64,000 nt of DNA, taken from Flaccisagitta enflata. Its lineage: Eukaryota; Chaetognatha; Sagittoidea; Aphragmophora. The notes beneath the pieces were generated by a model. It worked only from the letters and a program-made list of their open reading frames with translations. It made no database searches and was not told the DNA's origin. The stretch spans positions 76,136,001-76,200,000 of the forward strand of contig OZ231126.1 of assembly GCA_965153355.1 (NCBI GenBank), written 5' to 3'. Both the position numbers and the translations under genes were made by a program. Below, piece by piece: positions 45,256 to 64,000 of this stretch (the stretch's first letter is position 1; every line of letters starts with the position of its first letter).

Positions 45256-45599
45256 TTGTCGCGTGTTATGGTCTCTCTGTTTCTCTCTCCATTCCATCGC
45301 TGTTGCTTCCTTTGCAATCCTGGCAAGAAATGAGGAAATGACAGCCGAGGATTTTTGTAGGCGAATCCCTCTTTTCGATTTTCTCTGCGGAGCGCGATGG
45401 AAAATCCTTTCGAGACTCTCCGAAATTCGCGGATATCCGCTTAAGCCCCTGGCGTGCCGTATGCGTACCCACTCCCCCGCTGCTCTAAATACGACCCTCT
45501 CCAGTGGAACCAACGTCGTCATTACCGTCTTCGTCGTTGTCGTCGTTGTCGCCCTCGTCTTTATACACGTCATCATATCTCTTTTCTTTTTCGCGTGCT

Positions 45600-45750
45600 A
45601 TGATCGCGGAAGCCATCTTGGACTGAGCTACTCTCTCCCTGGCTTACTAACCGCTATTGTGTGCCCTCAAACTACTTTACATTACGAAATAGATTATTTT
45701 TATTCTCATCGATTTTTTTCATTTTTGTAACGAATTAAAACGCTTCCGGC
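45600..45750 (+). promoter_or_regulatory. Candidate kinesin promoter with ETS and YY1-like sites
   Basis: The plus strand at 45605-45620 reads cgcggaagccatcttg, an ETS core (CGGAAG) overlapping a YY1-like GCCATCTTG. A second ETS core (CTTCCGG on the plus strand) is at 45743-45749, with TGACGCAA at 45760-45767. Such clusters are typical of animal housekeeping promoters. The block is GC-richer than its surroundings and sits 120-270 bases before the proposed kinesin ATG. Confidence 0.4.
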
Positions 45751-45871
45751 CAACGAAATGACGCAATGGAAGTGAAATGAAGAAGAATGTGAGACAAACC
45801 TAAAAAGGAACCGTTCGGGATGTTGTAATAGTTTATATTTAAAGAAGTGCACAAAAAAGAAAAATTTGAAA

Positions 45872-64000
<18,129 letters not shown>

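Noticed and set aside
45167-45730. 187-codon plus-strand ORF with a hydrophobic run
   Set aside because: Starts in a CT/CA microsatellite, GC-rich promoter-like sequence, no homology recognised; the hydrophobic run is a GTC-rich simple stretch. It could be part of a 5' untranslated exon.

Overview
This is animal (metazoan) nuclear DNA. Its genes are cut into short exons with GT-AG introns and encode animal proteins: a tryptophan-hydroxylase-type aromatic amino acid hydroxylase, a secreted or membrane protein with LDL-receptor class A and EB/EGF-like cysteine modules, and a kinesin-12 (KIF15-type) motor. The DNA between exons is AT-rich and extremely rich in microsatellites: (GA)n, (CA)n, (GTT)n, (GAA)n, (CTTT)n, (CATT)n and (GTCC)n. 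It also holds many palindromic or terminal-inverted-repeat elements and decayed LINEs. This suggests an invertebrate, but I cannot name the phylum from sequence alone. No bacterial genes, tRNA, rRNA or CRISPR array were seen.

Layout. 1-11070: no gene seen; microsatellites, a 148-bp tandem repeat, small inverted-repeat elements, two decayed LINE fragments and a fold-back element. 11071-34506 (+): six exons of a tryptophan hydroxylase-like gene covering the whole catalytic domain. Its fourth intron (8.9 kb) contains, on the opposite strand, four in-phase exons of an unrecognised gene (20690-23383), and a 1,454-bp hAT-like palindrome with an 8-bp target duplication. 34588-41457 (-): thirteen exons that splice in phase into one frame of about 679 residues, from a signal peptide through three LDLa modules to a series of EB/EGF-like modules. 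This gene converges on the hydroxylase, with only 81 bases between the two stop codons. 41458-45871: divergent intergenic block of repeats, with a candidate ETS/YY1 promoter near its right end. 45872-64000 (+): eleven exons of a KIF15-like kinesin motor domain and neck, running off the window.

The kinesin locus is the most unusual part. The 3' half of exon 5 plus its splice donor is repeated about nine times in tandem (83-bp period). A decayed copy of exon 6 lies 1.1 kb upstream of the real one. Intron 6 contains a 7,371-bp element with roughly 1.4-kb inverted arms, each built of about five ~182-bp subrepeats, flanked by a perfect 9-bp duplication; this is the architecture of Drosophila Foldback elements. 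All exon calls were made by eye from splice signals, codon phase and family resemblance. Intron phases agree across every junction reported. Transcript evidence was not available.
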